Origin: CAZRSW01 sp964602845
GTDB taxonomy: Bacteria > Chloroflexota > Dehalococcoidia > Lucifugimonadales > UBA826
Length of the DNA stretch: 64,000 bases
Assembly: GCA_964602845.1 (NCBI GenBank)
Contig: CAZRSW010000001.1
Location: forward strand, 124,001 to 188,000
Direction: 5' to 3'
Under the pieces are notes generated by a model, which did no database searches, had not been told where the DNA came from, and was given only the letters and a program-made list of their open reading frames with translations. The translations under genes and the position numbers were made by a program. Positions 17,231 to 27,063 of the stretch are shown here, piece by piece; the first letter of the stretch is position 1; each line of letters begins with the position of its first letter.

Positions 17231-18243
17231 TCCCTTATTGCTGGTGAGCGCATATTAATTTTTGCTCGGACTTCTGGGTTTACTAAAGACATGGGCCAGG
17301 TTCCCTTTAATAACCGTGCGCATTCTTGTCCGACCTGAACTTGCGCTGCTATTCCGGCTCGTGTTGAGCCACCTGCCGAGTGAGGAGTTACGATCACGTT
17401 GTCCATCTGAAAAAGTGGATTGCTAGCATCGGTAGGTTCCACATCGAAAACATCTAGGCCCGCGCCGGCTAGTTCATGATCTTTTAATGCAGCTATTAGT
17501 GACTCTTCGTCCACCGTAGGCCCCCTGCAAGTATTAATGAAATATGCGCTTGGCTTCATGGCTTTGAAGAAAGACGAACCGATTAGATGTTTTGTTTGGT
17601 TATTAAGTGGAGGGTGCATTGATATAAAATCTGATCTGCTTGCAAGTTCTTCTAGTTCTGCTACTAATTCCACCCTATATTCCTTAGCTATCCAGGGCTG
17701 TACATACGGATCATAGGCAATGACTTTCATACCAAACGCTTGAGCTTTCCTGGCTACCGCCCTTGCTATATTACCAAGTGCAACCAACCCGAGGGTTTGG
17801 TCAGTGATGTGAGCCATTGGGTTCAAGACTGCGGCTGTTTCTGGGCCCCATTTTCCTGCTTTTGTGAGATCGTTTAAAATTGTGAGCTTTTTGGCGCAGG
17901 CAAGTAATAACATCATGGCGTGGTTAGATACTTCTTCTGTACAGAATCCGGCGGTATTTACTACCATGACCCCCTGATCTGTGGCAGCGTTGTGGTCGAT
18001 GTTATTGAATCCGTGCCCAAATGATACGATTGCTTGTGCTTGATCTATTTCCTCCATAACTTCCCGAGAGATTTCTACGCTCCGGTTTATAATTAGATCG
18101 GCACCTTTAATGGCTTCTATTGTTTCTCCATCACTTTCGCAAATAAACACGTCGAGTTCGCAATCAATTCCCTCAAGCTGCTGTTTTATGATATCCGTTT
18201 CTGGTGTGTCTGTAGCCAACATTGCTACTTTGAACTTGCTCAC
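17227..18243 (-). CDS. D-isomer-specific 2-hydroxyacid dehydrogenase (CtBP/SerA-like)
   Basis: This 338-residue NAD-dependent dehydrogenase has the nucleotide-binding loop LVALGNIARAVARKAQAFGM (about 153-172) with an Ala in place of one of the usual glycines. The catalytic triad is visible: Arg in NTCRGPTVDE, Glu in DVFDVEPT and His in VTPHSAGG. There is no C-terminal ACT domain, so it is not a full-length regulated SerA. It could act on 3-phosphoglycerate, glyoxylate-type or other 2-oxo acids. It converges with the MDR dehydrogenase gene, the two 3' ends overlapping by four bases. Confidence 0.88.
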   Translation of the reverse strand: MSKFKVAMLATDTPETDIIKQQLEGIDCELDVFICESDGETIEAIKGADLIINRSVEISREVMEEIDQAQAIVSFGHGFNNIDHNAATDQGVMVVNTAGFCTEEVSNHAMMLLLACAKKLTILNDLTKAGKWGPETAAVLNPMAHITDQTLGLVALGNIARAVARKAQAFGMKVIAYDPYVQPWIAKEYRVELVAELEELASRSDFISMHPPLNNQTKHLIGSSFFKAMKPSAYFINTCRGPTVDEESLIAALKDHELAGAGLDVFDVEPTDASNPLFQMDNVIVTPHSAGGSTRAGIAAQVQVGQECARLLKGTWPMSLVNPEVRAKINMRSPAIRD

Positions 18244-18346
18244 AACCTTGTTACCTCCTTCTTTACTTTAGTTGTCTGTGTAACTTTACTGCTGAATATT
18301 GTGACGATTTTTGTGTCAATCGTTTGAAGTGGTCTTGAATGGGTTT

Positions 18347-19813
18347 TTAGGTTTCGTCGTATGTGCTGGAGGATCTTGGTAGATTTGTTGTTCCCATAAG
18401 ATATTCGTCCACTCCTCGAGCGGCTTCTCTACCTTCTGCCAATGCCCAGACGACTAAAGATTGACCTCTAGACATATCACCGGCGGCGAATATCCCTTCC
18501 TCACTTGTCATCTTATTCGGATTCGTTGCTACATTTCCACGTCTATCAAGTTTTACATTTAAATCAGCTATCATACCGTTGGGTTCAGGATGAACAAAAC
18601 CCATTGCGAGAAGAACCAGATCGGCTTCCAGTTCAAATTCACTCCCTTTCACCTCGATCATTTCTGGTCTTCCAGTTTCATCGAGATCGCCCCATTCTAT
18701 TTTGACCCCATGTAATTTTTTGAGCTTTCCGTTCGTTCCAGAGAACTTTTTTGTCAGAATATTGTAATCTCTGTTCCCACCTTCCTCATGAGATGAGGAA
18801 GTTCTGAGGGTCATTGGCCAATCTGGCCACATATCGTTCTCTGATCTCATATCGGGGGGCTTTGGTAACAGCTCTAATTGATACACTATTTCAGCTCCCT
18901 GTCGGTGCGCTGTTCCGAGACAATCTGAACCAGTATCACCTCCACCCAATATGATCACGCGCTTCCCCTCTGCAGAGACTCTGTCGGAAGGATCTACAAG
19001 GTCACCTCGATTTATCTTATTTTGTTGAGTTAAGTAATCCATGGCGAAGTAAACGCCATCGAGCTCCCTCCCTTCAATGGGTAGATCTCTTGGTATTGTT
19101 GATCCTCCAGCAAGTAAAACTGCGTCGTTCTCAGACCTCAAATCGTTCACTGAAATTGTCTTCCCGACGTAGGCGTTGGTAACGAATGAAATCCCCTCTT
19201 TTGTCATCTGATTAACTCGTCTTTGAACGATATGTTTTTCCAACTTGAAGTCTGGTATGCCTAAGCGTAGAAGTCCTCCAATCGTATCCGACCTTTCATA
19301 TACAGTTACTGAGTGACCTGCCCTGTTGAGTTGCTGTGCTGATGACAAACCTGCAGGACCAGAACCAACGATTGCTACCTTCTTTCCAGTTCTTGTCGCG
19401 GGAAGTATGGGCTCTATCCAACCTTCTTCCCATCCCCTCTCAGCAATCGCTTTCTCGATGTATTCAATAGTTACAGGGTCTTCATTTATGTTCAAAACAC
19501 ACGACTGTTCACAGGGAGCAGGGCATATGCGGCCTGTGAACTCGGGGAAGTTGTTCGTTGAGTGTAATTCAGCTAATGCATCTTTCCACATGTTCTTGTA
19601 GACAAGGTCGTTAAAATCGGGAATTATGTTTCCCAATGGGCAGCCACTCATGCAGAACGGCACTGCGCAATTCATGCACCGGCCGCCCTGAGCACTAACT
19701 TTATCACGATCCCAATCGTCATAAAATTCGTTAAAATTACCAATACGAACATCCACTGGGAAAGTATTTGGCGTTTCCCGTTTAAACTCTTTAAATCCTG
19801 TGGGTTTACCCAT
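18347..19813 (-). CDS. gltD: Glutamate synthase small (beta) subunit
   Basis: A 488-residue FAD and iron-sulfur protein that feeds NAD(P)H electrons to GltB. It shows the N-terminal Cys-rich clusters (CMNCAVPFCMSGCPLGN and CPAPCEQSC), the FAD motif IVGSGPAGLSSAQQL (about 149-163) with GGLLRLGIPDFKL, the NAD(P) motif ILGGGDTGSDCLG and a C-terminal GIFAAGDMSRGQSLVVWA. Its ATG lies within the last codons of gltB, an eight-base overlap, so both subunits are produced in step. Together with two glnA genes upstream this is a complete GS-GOGAT block for ammonium assimilation. Confidence 0.96.
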   Translation of the reverse strand: MGKPTGFKEFKRETPNTFPVDVRIGNFNEFYDDWDRDKVSAQGGRCMNCAVPFCMSGCPLGNIIPDFNDLVYKNMWKDALAELHSTNNFPEFTGRICPAPCEQSCVLNINEDPVTIEYIEKAIAERGWEEGWIEPILPATRTGKKVAIVGSGPAGLSSAQQLNRAGHSVTVYERSDTIGGLLRLGIPDFKLEKHIVQRRVNQMTKEGISFVTNAYVGKTISVNDLRSENDAVLLAGGSTIPRDLPIEGRELDGVYFAMDYLTQQNKINRGDLVDPSDRVSAEGKRVIILGGGDTGSDCLGTAHRQGAEIVYQLELLPKPPDMRSENDMWPDWPMTLRTSSSHEEGGNRDYNILTKKFSGTNGKLKKLHGVKIEWGDLDETGRPEMIEVKGSEFELEADLVLLAMGFVHPEPNGMIADLNVKLDRRGNVATNPNKMTSEEGIFAAGDMSRGQSLVVWALAEGREAARGVDEYLMGTTNLPRSSSTYDET

Positions 19814-22800
19814 CTTTCACGGCCCCCACTTTATCTTGGGCATTCTTGGCCTCTTGCAACACTCGTTTGTAATCATTCGGCATCACTTTCACAAATTTTT
19901 GGAGCATGTCGTCCCAGTCTGCCAGTATTCTATGCGCATTTGCGCTCCCAGTTAGATTCGCGTGTCTTCTAATTAGCCTTTGTAGATCACTTATATCCTC
20001 GAGATCTTGTATCGTTTCTAGACTGACGAGCCCTAAATTACACTGATCTGAGAACTTTCCGAATTCATCTAGGACGTATGCCTCTCCACCACTCATACCG
20101 GCTGCAAAATTTCTCCCTGTAGGCCCTAGAATAACCACCTTACCTCGGGTCATGTATTCGCAACCGTGGTCACCAACAGCCTCAACAACGGCCTCAGCGC
20201 CACTGTTTCGAACGGCGAACCGTTCTCCCGCAACTCCACGTATGAATACCTGTCCACCTGTAGCACCATAGAGGGCTACATTCCCAATGATTATATTTTT
20301 TTCTGGCACGAATCGTGATTTCGTTGGTGGTTTAACCACAACATTTCCTCCGGAGAGCCCCTTGCAGAAATAATCGTTTGCGTCACCACTCAAGTTAATG
20401 GTCACTCCCTTTGATAGAAACGCAGCAAAGCTTTGACCGCCCGCACCATCTAGATTTATGGTTATAGTATCGTCTGGTAACCCCTTATCGCCATGTTTCT
20501 TTGCAATATTGTGGCTCAGCATGGTACCCAAAGTTCTATTAGAGTTATCGACAATTTTTTCAATTACTACGGGCTCGCCTGTATCTATAGCATTTTTTGC
20601 TTCATTGATAAGTTCTTGATCTATGGCGTTTTCGAGACCATGATCTTGCTTGGATACACAGTGTCTCGCCACGTCTTGGGGCACCTCCGGGATATGTAGT
20701 AGGTGACTGAAGTCTATCCCTTTGGCCTTCCAGTGGTTGATAACTTGATTCCCGTCTAACAAATCTACTCGACCTACCATTTCATCGATGGTTCTTAGCC
20801 CCAACTTAGCCATAATATGTCTTAGGTGATTAGCGATGAAGAAGAAATAATTAATAACATGTTCTGGTTGTCCAGCAAACTTTTTTCTCAGTTGTGGGTC
20901 CTGCGTTGCTATTCCTACAGAACATGTATTCAGGTGACACTTCCGCAGCATTATACAGCCCATTGATATGAGCGGACCTGTGGCTAGGCCGAATTCTTCT
21001 GCTCCTAGTAAACAAGCTATTGCGACATCCCTACCGGTTTTAATTTGACCATCTGTTTGAACAATGATTCTTCCGCGTAGGTCGTTCATTACAAGCACTT
21101 GTTGGGTTTCAGCAACTCCTAGTTCCCAAGGTAGCCCTGCATGTTTTATCGATGATTCTGGCGACGCTCCTGTTCCTCCGCTATGCCCGCTGATTAATAC
21201 CACGTCTCCATGCCCTTTAGAAACACCGGCTGCTATCGTTCCAACACCTGATTCTGCAACCAGTTTCACGTGGACTCTGGCATCGGGGTTTGAATTTTTT
21301 AAGTCATGTATGAGTTGGGCCAGATCTTCTATTGAATATATGTCATGGTGAGGTGGTGGGGATATGAGCTCCACGCCTGGGGTGGAATTACGTACTTTCC
21401 CAATATACTCGTCCACTTTATGACCCGGTAGTTGTCCACCTTCTCCGGGCTTGGCCCCCTGTGCCATCTTTATCTGTAAATCCTTAGCACTGGTTAGATA
21501 ATTGATGGTTACGCCAAATCTGCCCGAAGCCACCTGTTTAACAGCACTGTTCCTGGAATCACCGTTTAGGTCAGGTATATAGCGCGCAGAGTCTTCACCA
21601 CCTTCCCCTGTATTGCTCCTAGCATTGATACGGTTCATTGCGATCGCCATTGTTTCGTGTGCTTCTCTACTGATAGAACCCAACGATATTGCACCGGTAG
21701 CGAATCTCCTCACGATTTTAGATGCTGATTCGACTTGTTCCAAAGGAATGGGTTTATCTAAATACTTGAAATCCAGGAGACCTCTAATTGTGCTTAATCT
21801 CCGGTTTTCATCATCCACATAACTGGCGAATTGTTCATATGTGGCCCAGTTATTACTTTTGACCGCGTGTTGAAGACTCGCAATCGTCTTTGGGTTCCAC
21901 ATATGGAATTCTCCATCGCGACGCCAGTGGTACTGACCGCCGGATTTTATATCGAGATTTCCTGCAACTTCCGTTTCGCCATAACCTGATTGATGTCGAG
22001 AGACGGCTTCCACTTCTAGTTCTTCCATGCCTATGCCACCAATCCTAGAAGGGGTTGAAGTAAAATATTCGTTGACTAACTTCTCATTTAGTCCTACCGC
22101 TTCAAATATTTGAGCACCTCGATAACTTTGTATGGTTGAAATACCCATTTTCGACATAGTTTTCAGTATCCCCTTATGAGAGGCGGTCAAGTAGTTTTCC
22201 TCAGCTTTTTCTGCAGATATATCTGACGTGAATTCTCCTTTTTCAACTTGATCACGCAAAGTTTCGAACGCGAGATATGGATTTATTGCCCCGGCTCCAA
22301 ATCCTATTAGTAGAGAAAAATGGGCTACTTCGCGAGCCTCTCCTGTCTCAACCACAAGGCCAACTTTCGTTCTTATTCCATTTCTTATGAGGTGATGATG
22401 TACACCAGAAGTTGCTAAAAGACTCGGTATGGGGGCGTTTTCTTGATCTACCCCTCGATCGGAAAGAATCAATATCGAGGCGCCATTACTAATGGCGACC
22501 GATGCTTCTGATTGAACACGGTCCATCGCGCTTTTTAATCCACCTACAACGTGTGGATTAAACAAAGTAGATATAGTCTCTGACTTAAGGTTATCTAGCT
22601 GACATTCTCTGATGCTGGCAAGATGTTTGTCTGATATCACTGGTTTTCTGACGGTGATTTGCCGACAATGCTCAGGTGTTTCCTCGAACAGGTTCCTTTC
22701 TTCACCTATGGTTCCCATAAGAGAGGTCACGAGTTCTTCTCGAATTGCGTCTAGAGGTGGGTTGCTAACTTGAGCGAATAACTGTTTAAAATAATTGAAA

Positions 22801-24365
22801 AGTATGGGTTTCTGATCAGATAGGAAAGCTAATGGGGTATCGTTTCCCATGGATCCAGTGGGTTCGTATGCGTGAATGGCCATTGGCTCGATCAGAAGCC
22901 GAAAGTCTTCAAGTGAGTACCCGAAGGCATTCTGCCTGGTGATCAATGTTTCTGTGTTGTTCTCTTGGACATTTTTGGGCGGTGGGAGATCATCCAAATG
23001 TACTCTGTTTTGCTGTAGCCACTTTCCGTAGGGTCTTCGTTCTACTATCCCCTTTTTCAGTTCTTCGTCGTTTACTATTTCGCCTCTCTCTGTATCTAAA
23101 AGAAACATTCTTCCTGGATAAATCCGTTCCTTCGACACTATATTCTCAGGTGGTATATCAATAACCCCCGTTTCCGAAGCCATCACTAACAAGTCGTCGT
23201 TGGTTATTAGGTATCGGCAAGGTCTCAGCCCATTTCTATCTAAAACGGCACATATCTTTTTGCCGTCAGTTCCAATCACAAGCGCGGGTCCATCCCATGG
23301 CTCCATGACACTGGAATGGTATTCGTAGAAATCTTTCTTTTCTTGGGCCATTGGTATGTGATCACCCCAGGCTTCAGGTATAAGCATCATCATGGAATGC
23401 TCTATACTACGGCCAGTTGAAATCAAAAGTTCTAATGCATTGTCTAGGGAAGCAGTGTCACTTTGACCTTGTTCGATTATTGGTATCAGTTTCTTTGCAT
23501 CTTGGCCGGGTCTGTTGGATTCGAACACTGTTTCCCTTGAAGACATCCAGTTGATGTTTCCTCTAAGTGTATTGATTTCACCGTTATGGACAACATATCT
23601 ATAGGGGTGTGCTAGCTTCCAACTGCCCAGTGTGTTAGTGCTGAAGCGGGAGTGTACTAAGGCGAAGGATGATATGAAGTTTTCATTCCCTAGATCAATA
23701 TAAAAATCTTGGAGTTGGTGTGCCATGACCAATCCCTTGTATACAATTTTATTACATGAGAGAGAACAAATGTAAAAATCATTTGTCTGTTTCATATTCA
23801 GGCGGCCTATCTGTTTTTCAATTTCTCTTCTTAAGGCATAGAGGTGAAATTCAAATTCGTCATTGCTTTTTTTAGAATCACTACTAATGAAGAATTGCGC
23901 GATAGATGGTCGAGACACGTTGGCCAACACCCCGATCTTTGCGGGATCGACAGGCACGGTTCTCCACCCTAATAGGGACATTTTTTCTTTCTGGATGGAT
24001 TCTTCAATTACTGATTTGCAAATACTTTGTATGTCGTTGTCGCTCGGCAGGAATACCATTCCGACCCCGTACTCTCCTGCCCTGGGTATTTTGGAGTTCC
24101 AGTTTTTTGATTCCATCTCAAAAAATTTATGTGGTATTTGGACGAGGATCCCAGCTCCGTCACCAGTTTCAGGGTCTGCGCCGGCCGCTCCCCTATGTCC
24201 TAGGTGGACAAGAGCTTCCAAACCCTGATCGATGATTCTATGTGATCTCACTCCTTTAATGTTAGCTACTAAACCGACTCCGCATGCGTCGTGTTCAAAA
24301 GATGGATCATAAAGTCCTTGCTTGACCATACGGGGCAAATTTGGGTGTTTATAGATTTTTCGCAT
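19806..24365 (-). CDS. gltB: Glutamate synthase large (alpha) subunit
   Basis: The 1519-residue enzyme moves the amide nitrogen of glutamine to 2-oxoglutarate. A 27-residue propeptide precedes Cys28 (HDACGVGL), the amidotransferase nucleophile once cleaved. The domain order is class II glutaminase (28-about 430), central domain (about 480-780), FMN synthase domain (about 830-1210) with 3Fe-4S ligands in MGCIMLRKCHLNTCSVG, then the GXGXG beta-helix (about 1270-1460). Length and order match bacterial ferredoxin/NADPH GOGAT large subunits. It follows the glnA-alpha gene by 29 bases and overlaps gltD, consistent with one glnA-gltB-gltD transcript. Confidence 0.96.
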   Translation of the reverse strand: MRKIYKHPNLPRMVKQGLYDPSFEHDACGVGLVANIKGVRSHRIIDQGLEALVHLGHRGAAGADPETGDGAGILVQIPHKFFEMESKNWNSKIPRAGEYGVGMVFLPSDNDIQSICKSVIEESIQKEKMSLLGWRTVPVDPAKIGVLANVSRPSIAQFFISSDSKKSNDEFEFHLYALRREIEKQIGRLNMKQTNDFYICSLSCNKIVYKGLVMAHQLQDFYIDLGNENFISSFALVHSRFSTNTLGSWKLAHPYRYVVHNGEINTLRGNINWMSSRETVFESNRPGQDAKKLIPIIEQGQSDTASLDNALELLISTGRSIEHSMMMLIPEAWGDHIPMAQEKKDFYEYHSSVMEPWDGPALVIGTDGKKICAVLDRNGLRPCRYLITNDDLLVMASETGVIDIPPENIVSKERIYPGRMFLLDTERGEIVNDEELKKGIVERRPYGKWLQQNRVHLDDLPPPKNVQENNTETLITRQNAFGYSLEDFRLLIEPMAIHAYEPTGSMGNDTPLAFLSDQKPILFNYFKQLFAQVSNPPLDAIREELVTSLMGTIGEERNLFEETPEHCRQITVRKPVISDKHLASIRECQLDNLKSETISTLFNPHVVGGLKSAMDRVQSEASVAISNGASILILSDRGVDQENAPIPSLLATSGVHHHLIRNGIRTKVGLVVETGEAREVAHFSLLIGFGAGAINPYLAFETLRDQVEKGEFTSDISAEKAEENYLTASHKGILKTMSKMGISTIQSYRGAQIFEAVGLNEKLVNEYFTSTPSRIGGIGMEELEVEAVSRHQSGYGETEVAGNLDIKSGGQYHWRRDGEFHMWNPKTIASLQHAVKSNNWATYEQFASYVDDENRRLSTIRGLLDFKYLDKPIPLEQVESASKIVRRFATGAISLGSISREAHETMAIAMNRINARSNTGEGGEDSARYIPDLNGDSRNSAVKQVASGRFGVTINYLTSAKDLQIKMAQGAKPGEGGQLPGHKVDEYIGKVRNSTPGVELISPPPHHDIYSIEDLAQLIHDLKNSNPDARVHVKLVAESGVGTIAAGVSKGHGDVVLISGHSGGTGASPESSIKHAGLPWELGVAETQQVLVMNDLRGRIIVQTDGQIKTGRDVAIACLLGAEEFGLATGPLISMGCIMLRKCHLNTCSVGIATQDPQLRKKFAGQPEHVINYFFFIANHLRHIMAKLGLRTIDEMVGRVDLLDGNQVINHWKAKGIDFSHLLHIPEVPQDVARHCVSKQDHGLENAIDQELINEAKNAIDTGEPVVIEKIVDNSNRTLGTMLSHNIAKKHGDKGLPDDTITINLDGAGGQSFAAFLSKGVTINLSGDANDYFCKGLSGGNVVVKPPTKSRFVPEKNIIIGNVALYGATGGQVFIRGVAGERFAVRNSGAEAVVEAVGDHGCEYMTRGKVVILGPTGRNFAAGMSGGEAYVLDEFGKFSDQCNLGLVSLETIQDLEDISDLQRLIRRHANLTGSANAHRILADWDDMLQKFVKVMPNDYKRVLQEAKNAQDKVGAVKDG

Positions 24366-24394
24366 TTTAATCCTGAAATAGTGTGAGTGATGAC

Positions 24395-25741
24395 TTACAG
24401 TATAGGTAAATATCGATCCAATTCATACTGAGATATTTGGGAGCTGTATTCTTCCCACTCAATTCTCTTATTTTCTATAAAGCTATCAAATACTTCCTGC
24501 CCAAGTGCGTTTCTAACGAGAGGGCTATTTTCAGTGACTTTTATAGCCTCCCAAAAATTGCCTGGTAGAGACTCTATTCCTAAAGCTTGCCTCTCTGTAT
24601 GGGAAAGGGAATGAGCGTTTTTTTCAATTGTGGGCGGCAGGTCATACTTATTTTCTATGCCTTCCATACCTGCTGCTAACATGACACTAAAGGCCAGATA
24701 TGGATTGCATGCGGGGTCTGGTGCTCTGTATTCGATTCTTCTCGAAGATTCTCTTCCTGGTTTGAAGGATGGTATACGTATAAGATCGGACCTGTTTACC
24801 TCAGCCCAAGTAACGTAAATTGGAGCCTCATAACTAGGGACCAAACGTTTGAAGGAATTCACCCATTGGTTTGTGACGAGAGTAATTTCTCGCGCGTGCT
24901 TAAGCAATCCGGCACAAAACTGTCTCGCAGTTTCGGACAGGTGATGTTTGCCATTAGGGCTGTAAAATACGTTTTCGTCGCCACGAAATAGTGACATATG
25001 AGTGTGCATACCGTTGCCGTTGATTGCTGATGATGGTTTAGGCATAAAAGAGGCAAAATATCCGTGGCTCATTGCTATCTCTTTTACTACCAATTTGTAG
25101 GTCATGACTGTATCCGCCATGGTTAAGGCGTCGGTATGCCGTAGATCTATCTCATGCTGACTAGGAGCTGCCTCGTGATGGCTTGATTCTACAGGTATAC
25201 CCAAGTTTTCCAAGGTCAACACTGTTTCTCTACGAAGGTCAGTTCCTAGATCTGGAGTGTTTTGGTCAAAATAGCCACTGGTGTCCAAGAATCCTGTTGT
25301 GTTTTGATCTTCGAAATAAAAATATTCTAATTCTGGTGCTACGTAGTAAGTGAAACCTTTGCCAGCGGCCCTCTGAAGATTTCGCCTTAGTACTGCTCGC
25401 GGATCACCTTCGAAGGGTTGATCGTCTGGTGTAACAATGTCACAAAACATCTTAGCAACAGCATTGGTTTTAGGACGCCACGGAAGAATACTAAAAGTTG
25501 TTGGGTCTGGGAGGGCATACAAGTCTCGTTCATCTTCTCGTGTGTATCCTTCGATGGCAGAGCCATCAAACCCCATACCTCGGGTAAGTGCGTTTTCCAG
25601 CTCCTCTACCGTAATGGCAAACCCTTTCATATTTCCCAGTATGTCTGTGAACCAGAGGCGTATGAACCTGACATCATTGTCTCTGACTTCACGAAGAACG
25701 TATTCTATTGCTTCAGGGTTTCGTTCCAACATTTTCATCAT
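24395..25741 (-). CDS. glnA: Glutamine synthetase type I (shorter, GSI-alpha-like)
   Basis: A 448-residue type I glutamine synthetase that makes glutamine from glutamate, ATP and ammonium. The motifs are MGFDGSAIEGY near residue 56, VAPELEYF (first metal Glu), SSHHEAAPSQHEID, NGNGMHTHMS and the ATP/Mg loop KRLVPSYEAP. The length and lack of the extra segment fit the GSI-alpha group, which is not adenylylated. The start is the first Met at 25739-25741; Met codons at positions 2 and 4 are alternatives. It lies directly upstream of gltBD and downstream of a second, longer-type glnA. Confidence 0.93.
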   Translation of the reverse strand: MMKMLERNPEAIEYVLREVRDNDVRFIRLWFTDILGNMKGFAITVEELENALTRGMGFDGSAIEGYTREDERDLYALPDPTTFSILPWRPKTNAVAKMFCDIVTPDDQPFEGDPRAVLRRNLQRAAGKGFTYYVAPELEYFYFEDQNTTGFLDTSGYFDQNTPDLGTDLRRETVLTLENLGIPVESSHHEAAPSQHEIDLRHTDALTMADTVMTYKLVVKEIAMSHGYFASFMPKPSSAINGNGMHTHMSLFRGDENVFYSPNGKHHLSETARQFCAGLLKHAREITLVTNQWVNSFKRLVPSYEAPIYVTWAEVNRSDLIRIPSFKPGRESSRRIEYRAPDPACNPYLAFSVMLAAGMEGIENKYDLPPTIEKNAHSLSHTERQALGIESLPGNFWEAIKVTENSPLVRNALGQEVFDSFIENKRIEWEEYSSQISQYELDRYLPIL

Positions 25742-25947
25742 TTACTAGATTTTGGATTATAGATCGTTAGAGTCCTTTGTTTAGGGCTTAATATGTGCGC
25801 CGCACTGAAACATCCCACGTTTTGGCACGGTAGAAGACCCTATACATTTCTGAAAGTAGTATTAAATCTACTTCCTGTTTTTACTTGCGGAAACATGGGG
25901 CATTTCTCTATTTGTGACTCACCTTATATGTGAAGCCTCTCAAATGT

Positions 25948-26784
25948 TTATGCGTCGAATGACAAATAGAATTCGTAAGGGTGGGGCCGCAGACGTACTG
26001 GATCGACGTCATTCGATGTTTTGAAATCTATCCAACCAGATATAACATCCTCTGTAAAAACGTCTCCTTTAAGCAGGAAGTCATGGTCTACCTCCAGCGC
26101 ATGAAGAGCTTCTTCAAGACTGCCGGGTACTTGCGGATATTTGGCTGTTTCTTCTCTACTTAGTTCGAATAGATCTTCTGATAATGGATCACCCGGATCA
26201 TATTGATTTTCGATACCATCGATACCAGCCATNNNNNNNNNNNNNNNNNNNNNNNNNNNNNNNNNNNNNNNNNNNNNNNNNNNNNNNNNNNNNNNNNNNN
26301 NNNNNNNNNNNNNNNNNNNNNNNNNNNNNNNNTGAAAACCATGATTTGCCCCATAGCTGAATCTCACGGAATCGAAAACAAAAAATTCTACTTCAGGTCC
26401 CCAAAAGGAAGTATCTCCGTAACCGGTACTTTTTAGATAAGCTTCTGCCTTCTTTGCTATATTTCTAGGGTCTCGACTGTAGTTATTTCCCGTGATTGGA
26501 TCCCTGATATCGGCGATACACGTTGCCGTTCCGGGAAAAAATGGATCAACCTTAATGGTGGTAGGATCGGGTACAATAAGCATGTCGGATTCATCAATCG
26601 ACTGGAATCCTCTTATGCTTGATCCGTCAAAACCGACTCCATTTGTAATCAGCGAGTCGTCTACTTGACTTATCGGCACCGAGAAATGTTGCCACGTACC
26701 TGGTAGGTCTGTGAACTTTAAATCTAGAATATCGCATCCATTGTCTTTCATAAGTTTGAGGACACCAGCAGATTCGTTAGACAT
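25948..26784 (-). CDS. glnA: Second glutamine synthetase type I (GSI-beta-like), middle lost in a scaffold gap
   Basis: Two separate pieces match the ends of a glutamine synthetase of about 470 residues. The first 150 residues include GVGFDGSSIRGF and WGPEVEFFVF. The last 94 start with MAGIDGIENQ and end in RPHPYEFYL. From the E. coli enzyme, about 220 residues (around 660 bases) are missing, so the 100 N at 26233-26332 understate the gap. The Tyr adenylylated in E. coli (NLYDLPPEE) is Phe here (DLFELSREE), so covalent control by GlnE is unlikely. An AGGAGAA site precedes the ATG. It is upstream of, and in line with, the glnA-gltB-gltD set. Confidence 0.88.
   Translation of the reverse strand: MSNESAGVLKLMKDNGCDILDLKFTDLPGTWQHFSVPISQVDDSLITNGVGFDGSSIRGFQSIDESDMLIVPDPTTIKVDPFFPGTATCIADIRDPITGNNYSRDPRNIAKKAEAYLKSTGYGDTSFWGPEVEFFVFDSVRFSYGANHGFXXXXXXXXXXXXXXXXXXXXXXXXXXXXXXXXXXMAGIDGIENQYDPGDPLSEDLFELSREETAKYPQVPGSLEEALHALEVDHDFLLKGDVFTEDVISGWIDFKTSNDVDPVRLRPHPYEFYLSFDA
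26233..26332. other. 100-N scaffold gap inside the second glutamine synthetase gene
   Basis: A fixed-length spacer with unrelated flanks. Comparison with full-length GSI implies that roughly 660 bases are missing rather than 100. Features and frames across it are not reliable. Confidence 0.9.
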
Positions 26785-26815
26785 GCGCCATTTCTCCTAA
26801 AGGTTTCAGTGATTC

Positions 26816-26844
26816 TTTATACTATCTAATTTTTATAACCGCAA
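26816..26844 (-). promoter_or_regulatory. Putative promoter of the glutamine synthetase (GSI-beta-like) operon
   Basis: On the minus strand TTGCGG (26839-26844) and TATAAA (26816-26821) are spaced 17 bases apart, about 30 bases upstream of the ATG. The -10 is good and the -35 is weak, so this is tentative. Confidence 0.3.
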
Positions 26845-26919
26845 CTATACGAATTAACAGACAATTTAACAACCACCCTGCTATTTTATAAGAAGTCTGT
26901 TTCATGCCTATTGCAATAC

Positions 26920-26937
26920 TGTTAACAAAATGTAACA
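26920..26937. promoter_or_regulatory. TGTTA-N8-TAACA palindrome in the divergent glnA/DsbA-like region
   Basis: A perfect inverted repeat, TGTTA and TAACA with 8 bases between, lies between the glnA start and the + strand promoter at 26955. It resembles, with one base more of spacing, the nitrogen-control boxes of Bacillus GlnR/TnrA (TGTNA-N7-TNACA). A nitrogen-responsive operator is possible but unproven. Confidence 0.3.
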
Positions 26938-26954
26938 AGTCTTGGCATTATGTT

Positions 26955-26984
26955 TTGACTTGCTAGTGAATATCTTAGTAAAAT
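26955..26984 (+). promoter_or_regulatory. Putative sigma-70 promoter of the DsbA-like selenoprotein / RNase III operon
   Basis: TTGACT at 26955-26960 and TAAAAT at 26979-26984, 18 bases apart, match the bacterial consensus closely. The leader before the ATG at 27064 would be about 73 bases. Confidence 0.55.
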
Positions 26985-27063
26985 TCTCTCGGAGTTGTGG
27001 GTGTCTGGGGAATACGAGGTGATTTTGAGAGATAATCGGTTATTCATCAGGAGGTGTCTCTAA

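Noticed and set aside
25742..25947. Glutamine riboswitch between the two glnA genes
   Set aside because: A GGAAGTAG string is present, but the rest of the glnA RNA consensus was not found.
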